A stretch of 64,000 nt of DNA, taken from the NCBI GenBank assembly GCA_963652365.1, contig CAVJTH010000011.1, positions 8,260 through 72,259 on the forward strand. Direction: 5' to 3'. Numbering within the stretch: position 1 is the stretch's first letter; every line of letters begins with the position of its first letter. This DNA comes from Hallerella sp963652365 (GTDB lineage: Bacteria > Fibrobacterota > Fibrobacteria > Fibrobacterales > Fibrobacteraceae). The notes beneath the pieces were generated by a model. The model did not search any database. It saw only the letters and a program-made list of their open reading frames with translations, and had not been told where the DNA came from. This document shows, piece after piece, positions 34,460-45,700 of the stretch. A program made the translations under genes and the position numbers.

Positions 34460-36698
34460 TGGGTTTATCCTCGGTTTGTTTCTCTAATGGCCAATATAGT
34501 TCAAAATCGGTTCCCTTGCCAATGGTCGTTTCGATAGAAACGTGTGCTCCGGCTGCTTTTATGAGCTTCATCGCGACGGCCAGTCCAATGCCCGAACCCT
34601 GCCCCGGGGCTCGGGTCGTGAAATAGGGCGTAAAGACGTGCTGCAGAACGTCGGGCGTCATGCCGGTTCCCGTGTCCTTCACGGAAATGTACAGGTAGGA
34701 ACCCGGGGGAATGGTCGAAAACCGCGTGACGATCGGTCCCTTGATTTCTTTCGGGGTGCAGGAGTATGTCAGGGTTCCGCCGGTCTGGGCCATGGCCAGG
34801 ATGGCGTTCTTTCCCATGTTCATCATGATGCGCATGAAGTCGGTCGGGTTGCCGTAGGCTATCATGTTGTCGCCGGATTCCTTGACAATCTGGACGTTTG
34901 GGGGGAGCATCGGCAATAGCGAGTTCCTGACTTCGTCAAAGACCAGCCCCACGTTGAAGTCTTCCGGCTTTTTCTCTTGCGAGCCTTCCCGCCGCTTGAG
35001 CTGATCGTAGGTCCGCTTCACGAGGCTTGTCGCGTTGTTCATGGAGCGTCGCATGTTTTCCAGGTACTTTTTGGGCCGCGCGCAGTCCGCGGTTTCGGGG
35101 AGGGTCGCCTGGGCGAGTTCGCAATAGCCGATGATTCCCGAAAGAATGTTGTTGAAGTCGTGCGCAAGCCCACCCGCCACGTTGCTCATGTCCTCGAAGT
35201 TCGAAGCCTTGAGCAGGTTCTCGCGCAGCTGGTTTCGTTCCTCTTCGATCGCATGGATGTTCGTCGTGTCCTCGATGAGTCCGAGGACTCCCTTGGGCTG
35301 CTGCGCTTCGTCGTAGATCGGGACGGCGGTCTGCTTCTCCCAGTGCTTTTTGCCGTTTGCGTCGAGAGTCATCTCGGTCCTTGTGGCGATATGGCCGGAT
35401 TCCAGCGCCTGCGCTTCGAGTTCGCCGAATTCCGGACTTTCGACGATGCTGTTCAGGTTTCCGCGGACGGCGATGTCCTTCTTGTTCTGCTGCGTGTAGG
35501 CGCCCGTGAGGTTCTTGGCCCAGAGGCGTGCCGGGATGTTGTCGATCAGGGAATTCAGGAATACCTGCTGCTGCTGGTAGAGCTGTTGCAGCGCGATGAT
35601 CTTGAAGCGGATGGCGTCCCGCTCGTCGTTGAACCTGTCTTGCAGCCGGGAAAGCTGTCTCTGGAAGTCCTCCTGCTTGCCGGAATCCCGGAGGATGACC
35701 TTGTAGCCGAACAGGATGCGGTTGGAATAGATGGGCGAAACGGTGACTGTCGCCGCGAACGCGTTGTCGTTCAGATAGACGGGAACGTTGTTCAGCGGGC
35801 CTAGGGAACGGAGGTCGGGGATAAAGCGGGTAGCGGAATGCTGCAGGAGTATCTTTTCGCCAAAGCCTATCATCTTGCATGCGGAAGGATTCGCCATTTC
35901 GATCTTTCCGTCGGAACTCAGGAGCAGCACTCCATCGTCCATTTCCTGGACGATTTGCTTCAGGGCGCTGGACTTGTCGATTCCCATCTGCGAAATGGCG
36001 GAATTGGCCTGGTAGAGTACAATCGTGATGACGAACATGAAAATCGCCGCGCTTTCGCCATAGAGGAAAATGTCCATGGCCGGGAGCAGGGCGTCCATGA
36101 CGACTCCGCCGACGATTGCCGTGACGAACGTGGCAAACACGGTCCGGTAGATGCGGTGCGCTTGCGAGTGCAGGGACTGGAACGAGATGATGGCCGAGCA
36201 GATGACGGGAAACACCAGAAACGCGAAAATGGCGAAATAGGTGTACAGGGAATTGACCGCGGTGTAGCCGTACCAGTTTTCCACGATTCGGGGGTAGAAC
36301 TTTCCGAAAAGTCCCGTCACGATGACGAAGACGACGCCTAGCGCGTTCCAGACCCGAAAGGCGGGCAGAATCCGCTTCCAGAAAGGCCTCGTCGATTCTC
36401 CGGAGATTCCCACGGTCGTCCGGATGATGGCGTAGCCGTATTGGACCCAGCAGACGGCGCCCATCAGATAGATGATTTCGCGCGCTTCTTGCGAAACGTA
36501 GCCTTCCGGAAGCTGTTCCACGAAGGCGAGGACGTTCCAGAGAATGTCGAGGAGCAGCAGGTAGAGGAGATTCTTCTGGAGGTTCCTTGCGAGCGTGTTG
36601 GAAAGAACCGTCGAAAGGATCAGCGGAAGAAGCACGATGCAGAAGAGCAGCGCGATGGTCCCGTGCAAGAAGTGGATGTTGAACTCGAAAGCGTCCAT
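34452..36698 (-). CDS. Membrane sensor histidine kinase with 7-helix sensor and PAS domains
   Basis: 748 aa. About seven transmembrane helices in residues 10-235, then PAS (about 245-345: MDDGVLLLSSDGKIEMANPSACKMIGFG) and a coiled-coil linker. A second PAS (about 400-490) follows, then HisKA with phospho-acceptor H in GGLAHDFNNILSGIIGY (about 515-530). The HATPase_c domain has N-box MNMGKNAILAM, G1 VKDTGTGM and G2 GQGSGIGLA. The HDFNN form of the H-box is that of NtrB-like kinases that often pair with sigma54 activators, as here. Signal unknown. It is the first gene of the operon and lies just downstream of the GH9 genes on the same strand, behind a terminator. Confidence 0.93.
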   Translation of the reverse strand: MDAFEFNIHFLHGTIALLFCIVLLPLILSTVLSNTLARNLQKNLLYLLLLDILWNVLAFVEQLPEGYVSQEAREIIYLMGAVCWVQYGYAIIRTTVGISGESTRPFWKRILPAFRVWNALGVVFVIVTGLFGKFYPRIVENWYGYTAVNSLYTYFAIFAFLVFPVICSAIISFQSLHSQAHRIYRTVFATFVTAIVGGVVMDALLPAMDIFLYGESAAIFMFVITIVLYQANSAISQMGIDKSSALKQIVQEMDDGVLLLSSDGKIEMANPSACKMIGFGEKILLQHSATRFIPDLRSLGPLNNVPVYLNDNAFAATVTVSPIYSNRILFGYKVILRDSGKQEDFQRQLSRLQDRFNDERDAIRFKIIALQQLYQQQQVFLNSLIDNIPARLWAKNLTGAYTQQNKKDIAVRGNLNSIVESPEFGELEAQALESGHIATRTEMTLDANGKKHWEKQTAVPIYDEAQQPKGVLGLIEDTTNIHAIEEERNQLRENLLKASNFEDMSNVAGGLAHDFNNILSGIIGYCELAQATLPETADCARPKKYLENMRRSMNNATSLVKRTYDQLKRREGSQEKKPEDFNVGLVFDEVRNSLLPMLPPNVQIVKESGDNMIAYGNPTDFMRIMMNMGKNAILAMAQTGGTLTYSCTPKEIKGPIVTRFSTIPPGSYLYISVKDTGTGMTPDVLQHVFTPYFTTRAPGQGSGIGLAVAMKLIKAAGAHVSIETTIGKGTDFELYWPLEKQTEDKPNA

Positions 36699-36744
36699 CT
36701 CTTAAAAAATCCTTGCTTTTAATATAATCATTTTTTACAAGGAT

Positions 36745-36778
36745 AAAGGAAAAAGTACGCCTCTTCGAGCGTACTTTT
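36745..36778 (-). terminator. Terminator of the distal GH9 gene
   Basis: AAAAGTACGC / GCGTACTTTT perfect 10-bp stem with an 8-nt loop. On the minus strand the stem ends in a T tract (TTTTTCC). It is located 21 nt after the GH9 stop. Confidence 0.85.
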
Positions 36779-36798
36779 CGAAAATATCGGCAAAAAAC

Positions 36799-39700
36799 TT
36801 ATCGGACGCGTCGAATTCCGAATGTCTGGGTCTTCTTGTAGCTGTCCTTGGACGAGAATCGCCGAACGGTTTCCGCATCGCCATCCGGGTTCGGGACAAA
36901 GCGCGTTCCGATATCCGCCTTGACGATGTAGGCGCCCGTGCCTATCGCCTTGCCGTCGCTCGAAACGAGCCCCTTCGTGCAGCGGGAGAGCCATTCGACG
37001 CGAATCACCACCTGGTTGTCGCTCGACAGGTATTTCGGGCCGAGTTCGAACTTTTCGTGGAACCGGTTCACGAAGTTCCCCAGGTTGGTGTAGAACGGCA
37101 AATCCAGGTCGAGGAGCAGGGCCTTCCATGCCGGGGCTTCGCCGAGGCTCGTTCCGCGCGGGACTCCCATTTCGACGAGGAAGAGCGTTCCGTCAAAGAG
37201 ATAGCCCGACGAATCCCTGCTATCGACAAGCGTTCCGTTTTCGTAGATGTCCCACTTGCGCGTCTCCTGGTCGAGAACGAAGAATCGGAAGTCGGCGCGG
37301 GCTTCTTCGCAGGTTTCGGCACTAGACGGCGAAACGTCCGAAACGGGATGCTCGGGGGAGAACTTGACCGTTATCTGGGGATTTCCCGATCCGGTGACGG
37401 TCGCCCACGGGTTTTCGCGCGCGGGCCTGTTGCCGCTCTGGTCGAGGAAGAGCGTTTCGTCTAGCGGAGTAAAGCGAATCCGGTCGCCTTCCCCGACGGC
37501 GGTTTCGGCATCTTGCGCGTAGATCATGTTGAAGCTCCTGCTCCCGAGCGTATAGCGGTTCGGGATGACGTTTACGGGACCCTTGCGTTCACGCTGGATG
37601 GGAGCGTGGCTCGAATCGCCGATGACGAGAGGCTCGCTGGCTTCGACGCTGAGCGAGACGAAGGAGCCCGCCGTCTTGACCGTTCCTTCGAGGATGACGG
37701 GACCGGCAAGGTCTTCGGCGAGGGTCGAGTCGCTTTCGTAATTGGCGCCGCTTCCCTTGTGCTGCACGAGGAGTCCCGCGCCGACGAGGTCGCCGCCCTT
37801 GGGCGAGAGCCCCGAGTAGTTTCCGCTCGTGTTTCCGAGCTTGAAAGGCGAAGGCATGTCGAGAACGGCTTCCGTCCGTTCGGAGTTCCACGAGAACGTC
37901 TTGGCGAACAGGGTTTCGGGAACTGCGCTGCCAAAGATCGCCGCGATGCTGTCCGGAGCGTGCCTTTCGTCAACGGATGACACGAATCCCGCGACGACGT
38001 GTTCGGCGAGACCGTCTCCGTCCGCATCCGAAATGCTCGCGTATTTGAGCGGAATGGGCAGGATCTTGAGCTCGAACGGAAGAATCGGCGCTGCGCATGT
38101 CGTCGAAACGCCGTTCCCCGAAAGGTCCGTAATCGTCGAGCTTGCGAGCAGCTGTCCCTTCATGCCTTCGGTGATGATCGAGCTTTGGTCCGTGTCGAAG
38201 GAAACGGTGAATTCCCAGACGTTGAGCCTTTCGTTGTAGAGCTTCGTGGAGGTCACGCTCGGAATCTTTTCGACCGGCTGGCCGTTCTTTTCGAAGAGCG
38301 AGAGCGGAAAGGAAAGTCCCGGCGCGGAAATCGGTTCCGAGAACTGGATGTAGATTCTGTCCGCGCTTGCCGTGTCGAGGCGTTCGAGTACGGAGAGCGA
38401 GAGAACCGTCGGGGAAACGGCGTCGCGGTAGAAGTCCGTGCTGGACTTCGTTTCGCCGGAGATGTCGCTTTGAAGCGTCACGGAACTTTGCGGATTCGTG
38501 AACGCGGTGGTGTCCTTGGGTCTGAACGAGACCGTGACGAGCGAGTCGGAAACGTCGGCGCTCGAGACTTCGATCGTGTCGCCGCGGTATTCGAACGAAA
38601 CCGACCGGAACTTCTGAAATTCGGAATAGGAGGCGGTGAGGAGAATCTTCATCTGGTCCGGAACGTTGTCGCAGTCCGTGTCGAGCATTTCGGCGGAGGA
38701 GATGATGGGCCACGGGGGGAGTTCCTCGATAAAGAGCTGCGCCCTGGCGGACGTGTAGCTGTACTTGGAACTGGAACTTGCCACGGTCGCGTAGAGAATC
38801 GTTTCGAGCGGCGTGTCGCCCGAGACAAAGAATGTCGCGCTTCCGTTTTCGAGCGTGAGCGTCGTCGTCGCGATGTCGGCGGTCGCGGACGTGTAGAAGA
38901 AGACGGAACCTTCTGCGACGGAAAGCTTGATGGAGAGCTTTTCGCCATCGAGGAGCGCCCCCGTGGAATCGTAGAGCGAAACGGTCACCTGGGCGCGCTT
39001 GCCGACGTATGCCCGGACCGTATCGGCGTGGAAGAGTAGATAGCGCTTTTCGAGCGGCGTCGTGATGGAATCCCATTCGACATTCGATCGGACGACCTTG
39101 CAGGCGCAGTCATAGCTTCCCTTGGCGTTTGCGCCGTGGTTGTGCCATGTCACCCATTCGATCATGTTGTTTCCGTAGGCGAGGTTCCTTGTAACGGAGA
39201 AGACGTAGTCGTCGTACTTCTTGACGTATTCCGTGTTCGATCCAAAGTAGGAGACGCCGTTGCCTTCGAAATCGTCGAGGAACCCGGACGGGGAAACCTT
39301 GCTTTCGCCGGTGTAGATGACCGAGCGGACCGTGTCCTCGATGGACGTGGCGGGAGACTCGAAGGGCGTGAAAAAGTCGAGCGAAAGCGTGCGCGCAATC
39401 GAGAGGTCGCTCGACGAGGCATCGTAATCGGGCGGGTAGCCGTAGATGTGCGTCCCATGGTAGAAGATGGTGACGTAGGGAACCTTTTTGTAGGCGATTT
39501 CCTTTGTGCCGTTGACCTCTTCGAGGTAGGTGGTCTCGGAGCCCGTATAGTAGGGACCCTTGGTCAGATCGATTCCGTCGAAGGGGACCGGGTCGGAGGC
39601 GTCGTTGTGCGCGCGGAGCGACCAGGAACCGACCAGGTCCTTGAAAGTCGCCGCGGTGAACTTGAGCTGGAAAAGATACTGGCCCGAGACGGCAAACGTC

Positions 39701-42546
39701 CCGACGAGCGTAATCGGCAGGTAGTAGCCGCCAAGACCGTCGCTCTGGGGCGTTCCAAAGGAGATGTCGCCCATGCCGGCGGAGGTTCCCGTGCCGTCCC
39801 AGATGGACTTGATGTAGCTGACCGGGCTCAGGTTCGACGTCTTGAGGTAGAGCCTGAGTTCCGCGTTCTCGTAGGCGACCGTATCGTCGTTTGTCACGGA
39901 AACGAAAAGCGTGTTGCAGGATTCCCAGTCGCTGCAGGCGGACTGGTAGGACGAAGGCTTGATGTGGACGTTGAAGTTCGCGTAGGTCGCTTCGCTTGCC
40001 GTCGTGAAGCTGTAGTGGTTGCCCGAATTGTCGTCGGTAGCGGCACCGGAAGAAACGTCAAGGTAGTACTTTGTTCCGGCGCTCAGGTTCGAAAGGACCG
40101 CTTCGTGGAACCGGACCGCCTTGCCGGAATCGGCGATTGCCGAAGCGGAAAGGCTCTGGGCGCTTTCGCCGAACCGGACAATGCCGTTTGTCGCCTGGTC
40201 TCCGGTCCACCAGTAGATGTGCGCGCTGTTGTTCGTCACCTGGCAAATCGTGACGCCACCGATATCGACGCTTGTGAGCGTCTGTGTCCAGGAATACCAC
40301 TTGCCGTGGTTGTCGTCGGTGGTAAAGTTCATCTTGACGTCGTGTCCGACCAGGTAGAAGTAGTAGGTCGTTCCCGGTACGAGCCCGCCGATGGTGACCG
40401 CTCCGCCGACCCCGCCCGGAGCCGTGACGGAATCGACCTTGGCGCCGTCGGGCGATGTCGCGTAGTAAACGGTGACGATTGCCCGCTCGTTCGTGTTCCA
40501 GCTGATGACCGCCGACGTATCGGTGATGGGCGTCCCCTGGATGTTCGAAAATAGCGGCCCTTCGACGTCTTCGGGCACCTTCTTCGAAAGGCTCAGACCC
40601 GGGATGATGAACTGCGTGGAAAAGTCGATGCACGTTTCCGTCGCCGTGTAGTCGTTCCAGTCGTCCTTGAGCGTCTTGTGCGGGGCGGAACCTCCCATGA
40701 GCGCTCCCTTGGGACATCTGTATTCGTAGGGCATTCCGCCGGCGTTGTAGCCGTCCGGGTTCGATGCGCGGTTGTGCGGGTGGTTCTCGGTCCTTGAACC
40801 GGCGCCCATGATGAACGAAAGCCCCCACGGATTCGCGCCCATGTTGTAGTAGAAGTTGTCGAGCGCGACGTTCAGGTATTGTTCGTCGCCCGTCATGTCG
40901 TAGAGCATGAAGACCGCGTTCGCCGCGCCCATGTTGTAGCGGTTGAACCCCCAGTCGCTCGATGTCCACACCAGGTTGTAGGGCGGGACGACCGTGAAGC
41001 TGCCGTAAGGGTTCGTGCTGACGACGGAATCGCCCTGGGTGCCGTCGTCGGTGAGGCGCGTCATCGTGGCGACGAGGCGCGTGAGAAGCGTATCGCGTTC
41101 GTCCGACGGGATGCCGTAGCTCTGCGCCTTGGCGACCGTCGGGAGGATCAGTTTCGCAAACCCGAAGAGGACGTAGGCGTGGATGTTTTCAAAGTCGGTC
41201 ATCCAGCCGCCCGGGTAGAATCCGCTCTGGTGCCCGAGGTAGCCTCCGCGGAAGTAGGGGAGGTTGTACTTGTAGTTCGAGGCGTTGTCGTTTATCGCCG
41301 TGTTCTTGTAGAGGTCAAAGGCGTAGCTCGAATCGCGTGTCGCATACCAGAGGGCGAGAGCCGCTGCCGCCGCATCGTCCGTCACGTTGGCGAGGCTGGA
41401 GCCTCCCGGGTAAAATCCCAGCAGTTCATCGGTATATTTCGGAAATGTCGGCTTGGTGACCTTGGCGTAGATTTCCTTGGCCGCCGCAATCAGGGAATCC
41501 GAATAATGGTCCGTCTGGTACATCTCCCAGCCGACGGCGAAGAAGGCAAGCGCCGCGGCGTAAGTTCCAGAAAGCGTTCCGATTCCTTTTGCGACGGGCC
41601 GCGGAGCGCCTCCCTTGGCGGGACTTTGGGCGTCCTGGTGCTCGGGAACGTCCCAGAACTGGTGGTCCGCGGAACCGACGCCTATCGAATGGTACATGTC
41701 CCCGCGGTCGATTAAACCGTCCGCCTTGGAAGCCTTGTAGAGCTTGTAGATGAAATCCACACCGACCTTCGCTTCCCAGAGAATGTCCGGGATGCCGTCC
41801 GTCGTCACCGTGTCGTTGTAGGATGCCCCGTAATTGTCTTCGGCGCGTTCCGAATAGACGTTGTAGGCGAGCGAGAGGACGAAAGCCGCATACCCGAGCG
41901 TTTCGCTGACCTTGAAGTGGTCGCCGCAATCGTGCCATCCGCCGGAAAGGTCATGCCCGAGCGACTGTCCGTCCTTGACGTGGCATGCGCCGTGAAGCTG
42001 GGAATTGGTATTTCCGCAGCGCTGGATGCCGAAGAACCGGAGCGTCGTCTCGAAGACCGCGTTGTAGAGATATTCGTCGATGATGAACGGAAACGAAGTG
42101 TCCTTTCCGACAACCATGAAATAGGTTCCCGGGCTGGTGAGCTTCGAAAAGTCGGCCGCGTAGAGGTATTCCGTGGAGCTCGAAAGCGAATCCGCAGTGC
42201 CGAATTCATAGACAGAGCTGATGGAATTGAACGCGCCGTTCACCCAGATGTTCGGCTTTGTCCAGCTGCCGAGAGGCGAAAGCGAACCTTCCCAGGCAGA
42301 GGCTCCGCTCGAAGCGTCGATAACCTTGAACGTGGTCGCGCTCGGGTCGGCGACAAAGGCGAACTTGTGATTGTCCGCCGGGCGAAATCCCACCTGGTTT
42401 ACGCGGATGGTCGGCCTGTCATAGACGTTCAGGCTGTCGAGATAGCGCCTGCTGCACGTGTCGCACGTAAAGTCGATGTTCGGAATGCGGTCGTCGGCGA
42501 AGAGTATCGCGGCGAGGACAAGAAATGCCCGGAAATAGCGGAACAT
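36799..42546 (-). CDS. Giant secreted GH9 cellulase, multidomain (1915 aa)
   Basis: AAAAGGAG precedes the ATG. Signal peptide 1-17. A CelD_N immunoglobulin-like domain (about 45-160, IRVNQVGFRP) is followed by the GH9 (alpha/alpha)6 catalytic domain (about 160-650). Catalytic Asp206/Asp209 lie in GGWHDCGDH, the His/Arg motif is HPHNRASNP and the acid is Glu637 in TETCID. Endo- or processive cellulase activity is expected. Two FN3-like domains (about 665-865), a CBM-like region (about 870-1060), several Ig-like modules introduced by D-x-D-x-(D/N) segments (such as DADGDGLAEH), and a C-terminal FlgD-Ig-like module plus basic tail ending FGIRRVR complete it. 165 bp downstream of a paralogous GH9 gene. 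Expected at the cell surface. Confidence 0.93.
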   Translation of the reverse strand: MFRYFRAFLVLAAILFADDRIPNIDFTCDTCSRRYLDSLNVYDRPTIRVNQVGFRPADNHKFAFVADPSATTFKVIDASSGASAWEGSLSPLGSWTKPNIWVNGAFNSISSVYEFGTADSLSSSTEYLYAADFSKLTSPGTYFMVVGKDTSFPFIIDEYLYNAVFETTLRFFGIQRCGNTNSQLHGACHVKDGQSLGHDLSGGWHDCGDHFKVSETLGYAAFVLSLAYNVYSERAEDNYGASYNDTVTTDGIPDILWEAKVGVDFIYKLYKASKADGLIDRGDMYHSIGVGSADHQFWDVPEHQDAQSPAKGGAPRPVAKGIGTLSGTYAAALAFFAVGWEMYQTDHYSDSLIAAAKEIYAKVTKPTFPKYTDELLGFYPGGSSLANVTDDAAAAALALWYATRDSSYAFDLYKNTAINDNASNYKYNLPYFRGGYLGHQSGFYPGGWMTDFENIHAYVLFGFAKLILPTVAKAQSYGIPSDERDTLLTRLVATMTRLTDDGTQGDSVVSTNPYGSFTVVPPYNLVWTSSDWGFNRYNMGAANAVFMLYDMTGDEQYLNVALDNFYYNMGANPWGLSFIMGAGSRTENHPHNRASNPDGYNAGGMPYEYRCPKGALMGGSAPHKTLKDDWNDYTATETCIDFSTQFIIPGLSLSKKVPEDVEGPLFSNIQGTPITDTSAVISWNTNERAIVTVYYATSPDGAKVDSVTAPGGVGGAVTIGGLVPGTTYYFYLVGHDVKMNFTTDDNHGKWYSWTQTLTSVDIGGVTICQVTNNSAHIYWWTGDQATNGIVRFGESAQSLSASAIADSGKAVRFHEAVLSNLSAGTKYYLDVSSGAATDDNSGNHYSFTTASEATYANFNVHIKPSSYQSACSDWESCNTLFVSVTNDDTVAYENAELRLYLKTSNLSPVSYIKSIWDGTGTSAGMGDISFGTPQSDGLGGYYLPITLVGTFAVSGQYLFQLKFTAATFKDLVGSWSLRAHNDASDPVPFDGIDLTKGPYYTGSETTYLEEVNGTKEIAYKKVPYVTIFYHGTHIYGYPPDYDASSSDLSIARTLSLDFFTPFESPATSIEDTVRSVIYTGESKVSPSGFLDDFEGNGVSYFGSNTEYVKKYDDYVFSVTRNLAYGNNMIEWVTWHNHGANAKGSYDCACKVVRSNVEWDSITTPLEKRYLLFHADTVRAYVGKRAQVTVSLYDSTGALLDGEKLSIKLSVAEGSVFFYTSATADIATTTLTLENGSATFFVSGDTPLETILYATVASSSSKYSYTSARAQLFIEELPPWPIISSAEMLDTDCDNVPDQMKILLTASYSEFQKFRSVSFEYRGDTIEVSSADVSDSLVTVSFRPKDTTAFTNPQSSVTLQSDISGETKSSTDFYRDAVSPTVLSLSVLERLDTASADRIYIQFSEPISAPGLSFPLSLFEKNGQPVEKIPSVTSTKLYNERLNVWEFTVSFDTDQSSIITEGMKGQLLASSTITDLSGNGVSTTCAAPILPFELKILPIPLKYASISDADGDGLAEHVVAGFVSSVDERHAPDSIAAIFGSAVPETLFAKTFSWNSERTEAVLDMPSPFKLGNTSGNYSGLSPKGGDLVGAGLLVQHKGSGANYESDSTLAEDLAGPVILEGTVKTAGSFVSLSVEASEPLVIGDSSHAPIQRERKGPVNVIPNRYTLGSRSFNMIYAQDAETAVGEGDRIRFTPLDETLFLDQSGNRPARENPWATVTGSGNPQITVKFSPEHPVSDVSPSSAETCEEARADFRFFVLDQETRKWDIYENGTLVDSRDSSGYLFDGTLFLVEMGVPRGTSLGEAPAWKALLLDLDLPFYTNLGNFVNRFHEKFELGPKYLSSDNQVVIRVEWLSRCTKGLVSSDGKAIGTGAYIVKADIGTRFVPNPDGDAETVRRFSSKDSYKKTQTFGIRRVR

Positions 42547-42660
42547 GGAAACTCCTTTTAAAACACTTCCAAGTTAAAAATATCTTTTTTCCGCCAAAAT
42601 ATTTTTCTGTCGGCTGGCGTTTTGCCGCTAGGCGTTCCAAAGTGTTCCCGAAGCGTTCCG

Positions 42661-42690
42661 CAAAAAAAGGGAACCGGTACGCCGGTTCCC
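42661..42690 (-). terminator. Terminator between the two GH9 genes
   Basis: GGGAACCGG / CCGGTTCCC 9-bp stem, 4-nt loop, followed on the minus strand by seven T residues. It implies the downstream GH9 gene has its own promoter or depends on read-through. Confidence 0.9.
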
Positions 42691-42710
42691 TGGGAGAGGT
42701 CTTTGCGTTT

Positions 42711-45700
42711 CTACTTGCCGCTTGTGCGGCGGAATCCGAAGGACTTCGTCTTGCTCGACGACTGCTTCTTTGTCTGGCCCTTGCGATACTTGCCGTTTTC
42801 CGTGTTGTTCACCGCCGTTTCATGCGCCTTGAACGAGAACTGCGAAATGAACGAACCCGTTCCGATATGGCGGTCGTTGTCCGCGAGCGGAGCGATTCCG
42901 TTGTGGGTGAGCCATTCGAGCCGGAGCCGGATCTTGCCGTCGGACGTGAGAGACTGTTCGCTCAGATCGGAAAGCGAGATGGTGCCCGACGTCTTGGTAA
43001 TCGCGTCGCCGAGGTTGCCGTAGATGTTCGCGGAAATTTTCAGCGTCGCGTTCCAGGCGGGCTTTCCGAGAGAGTCGAGCTGCAAGAGAAGCGGAATTTC
43101 TACGTCGATGTCGAAGGTCGGACCGGCATGGACATAGCTCAGCGTGTCGTAGGAGACGTGCTGGACAGGTTCCAGGGTCTTCTTGCCGCTCGCGATGAGC
43201 GTTTCCTTGTCGCCCGCGATGTAGGAGAGACGGAACGATTCTTCCTTCGTCGGGGTGTTGCCCGCGTAGAGTTCGCCTTCGGTCGGAACGGACGTGACGC
43301 CCGAGCGCATGGTCACCTTGAACGAGACGTTTTCGATATCGCCCTGGACAGGAACCCACGGGTTGCTTTCGCCGGCAAAGTTCTTCGCTCCGTCGTAAGC
43401 GATCGAGTTTTCGTCGCCGATGGGCAGCCGGATGTAATCGCCGACGTGGATTTCGTTTTCGGATCCCGCGTCGGAATAGGAGAACGTCCATGATGTCTGC
43501 GCGTTCGTGAAGCGTCCCGTGTTCGAGAAGTAATACATGTTGGCGTCGCGCCGCTTTTGCAGATAGTAGCGCCCGGACGCATCCGTCGAATCGACGAGCG
43601 TGAGCGGCTCGGATAGGCTTACCCGCAAGATATACAGCGATTCCACGGGCTTGGTGATGGTCGCGCTCAGGATGATCGGAGGACACTTGTCGAAGAGCGT
43701 CGCCGTGTTGTCGTCGAAGAATCCGCCGATGGGTCCCTGTCGCGGCAGGACCATGCCGTTTCCGCCTCGGCTTCCGTAGGTCATCTTGGCAAACGTTCCC
43801 GCGGAAATCGGAATGCGGATGACCGTCGCCTGGCTCTGGACGGAATCCCATCCGACCGTGTCGATTTGCGGCACGAACGTGGAATCCTGCGTCTGGACGT
43901 ATTCGGCGCAGACCTGCTTTGTCGACGTCGAAATCGTGTCGATCTTCGCAATCGTCGAGTCGTGCGGGGTGACTGTCGAATCGATGATCCACGTGGTATC
44001 GGAAACGACGGAAATCCTGTCTTCGTAACGCGTGCATTCCTTCTTGACCGATCCGTAAACCCACTTGCCGTTTGCGGAATCGAGCCGGGTGATCGGCTGG
44101 GCGGTCTTTTCGCCCAGGAGCGTGTCGAGGGACCAGCCGGAAGCGGGCCTTGCGAACGCCATGTAGATTTCCGGATTACCCCAATAGACGTCGATCGTGT
44201 CGAGCATGTCCTTTTCGCGGAGAACCTTGGTGAATTCGATGGTGATTTCGTCGGGCTGTCCGTCGCCTTCGCGGTCTTCGATCTTTGCGTACTTGACGGG
44301 GACCGGACGGACAGATTCGATGATCGTGACCGGACCGTTGCAGTCGGAGAGCGCGTTTGCCGCGTAATCGACCACGCTGAATCCCGCGGCGATTTCCGCC
44401 TGGAATCCTTGCTTGACAAGGTCGCCGTTCGTGTTGCCTTCGATGACGTATTCCCACGTCTTGCCGTTGTCGGAGGATTTTGCGCTGACGACCCGGATGG
44501 CGCTCTGGTCGATTGGCGTGCCTTCGCTGTAGATGGCGAGAGGCCATGCGTCACTCATGATGACCGGTTCGGAGAAGAGGATGCGGAGCGTATCCTGCGC
44601 GTTCGCGTGGTTTTCGTTTTCGAGAATGGCAACGCTCGAAAGGGTCGGGGCGATTCCGTCGGTAATCGCCTTGTCCGCGGTCTTGGCGACGCCTTTTTCC
44701 GTCATGAAGACCGTCACCTTGCCGGATGGCGCCGCGTTTTTCGGTACGAGGCTCTCGTCGAGTTCAAAGGTCGCTTCCGCTCCGATGACCGCGTTTTTCG
44801 GGTAGAGGGTCATGACGGTCGCTGCGGCGTTCCTTGACGAATCCAGGAAAACGGTCACGCTGTCGAGCTTCATCGAGGAACCGTCGAACTGGCTGCCGCT
44901 GAAGCTCAAGCTCAGGATATCCGCCGTGGAGTTGCAGTTGTTGTCGGCGAGAACGGCCTTTTGCGGAATCGGGGTCGTCGGATCCGCGAAGAAGGACTGC
45001 GCGGTCGAATCTTCCGGATCTTCCGCGTCGATGTAGATGACCGTCACCGTATCGCCCCCGAGGAGCGGTACGCTGGGCAGGCTCGCATCGGCACGGTTCA
45101 CCGCCGAGAGAAGTTCGCTTTCGAAGTAGCCGAGCGTCGCGTTCGTGCGGTTGAGCTTCAGCGTGGAAGTGTCTCCGGTGCGGGAGTTTCTGAGCGTCAC
45201 GCTGATCGCTTCGCGGCCCGCGTTGTCCTTGTCGCTGACAAAGACCTTGAACTTCATCGGGTCTTCGGTCACTGGGCTCGAAACGGAATTGCCGTCTTCG
45301 CGGATGAGCTGCAGCTTGCCCGCGGTGCGGTCTCCCTTGCTGAACTGCACGTAGTAGGTGCGGTTGACAAAGGCGCAGCCGCCGTTTTCGAGGCATTCGG
45401 AGCATTCCGGATTCGGGCCTGCAAAGATGGTCACATCGACCTTGTTCGTTCCGATGGACATCTTGGCCGGAATGTCCAGGTCGAATTTTCCGGAGAGCGC
45501 GTTGTAAACCGCCGCGGTCTTGAGCGCTTCCTTGGACAGGGGAACGCCGTTCACCCAGATTCCCGTCACGTAGCCGTTTTCGGAAATGAGGGCCGTCCCC
45601 TTGAGATGCATCGTGCTGATGGTGGAATCGAGCTGGATGTAGGAACCGTTCGAAACGTTGAAGGGCGCGTCGAAGGCGACCGTCATTTCGTAGTTCGCCT

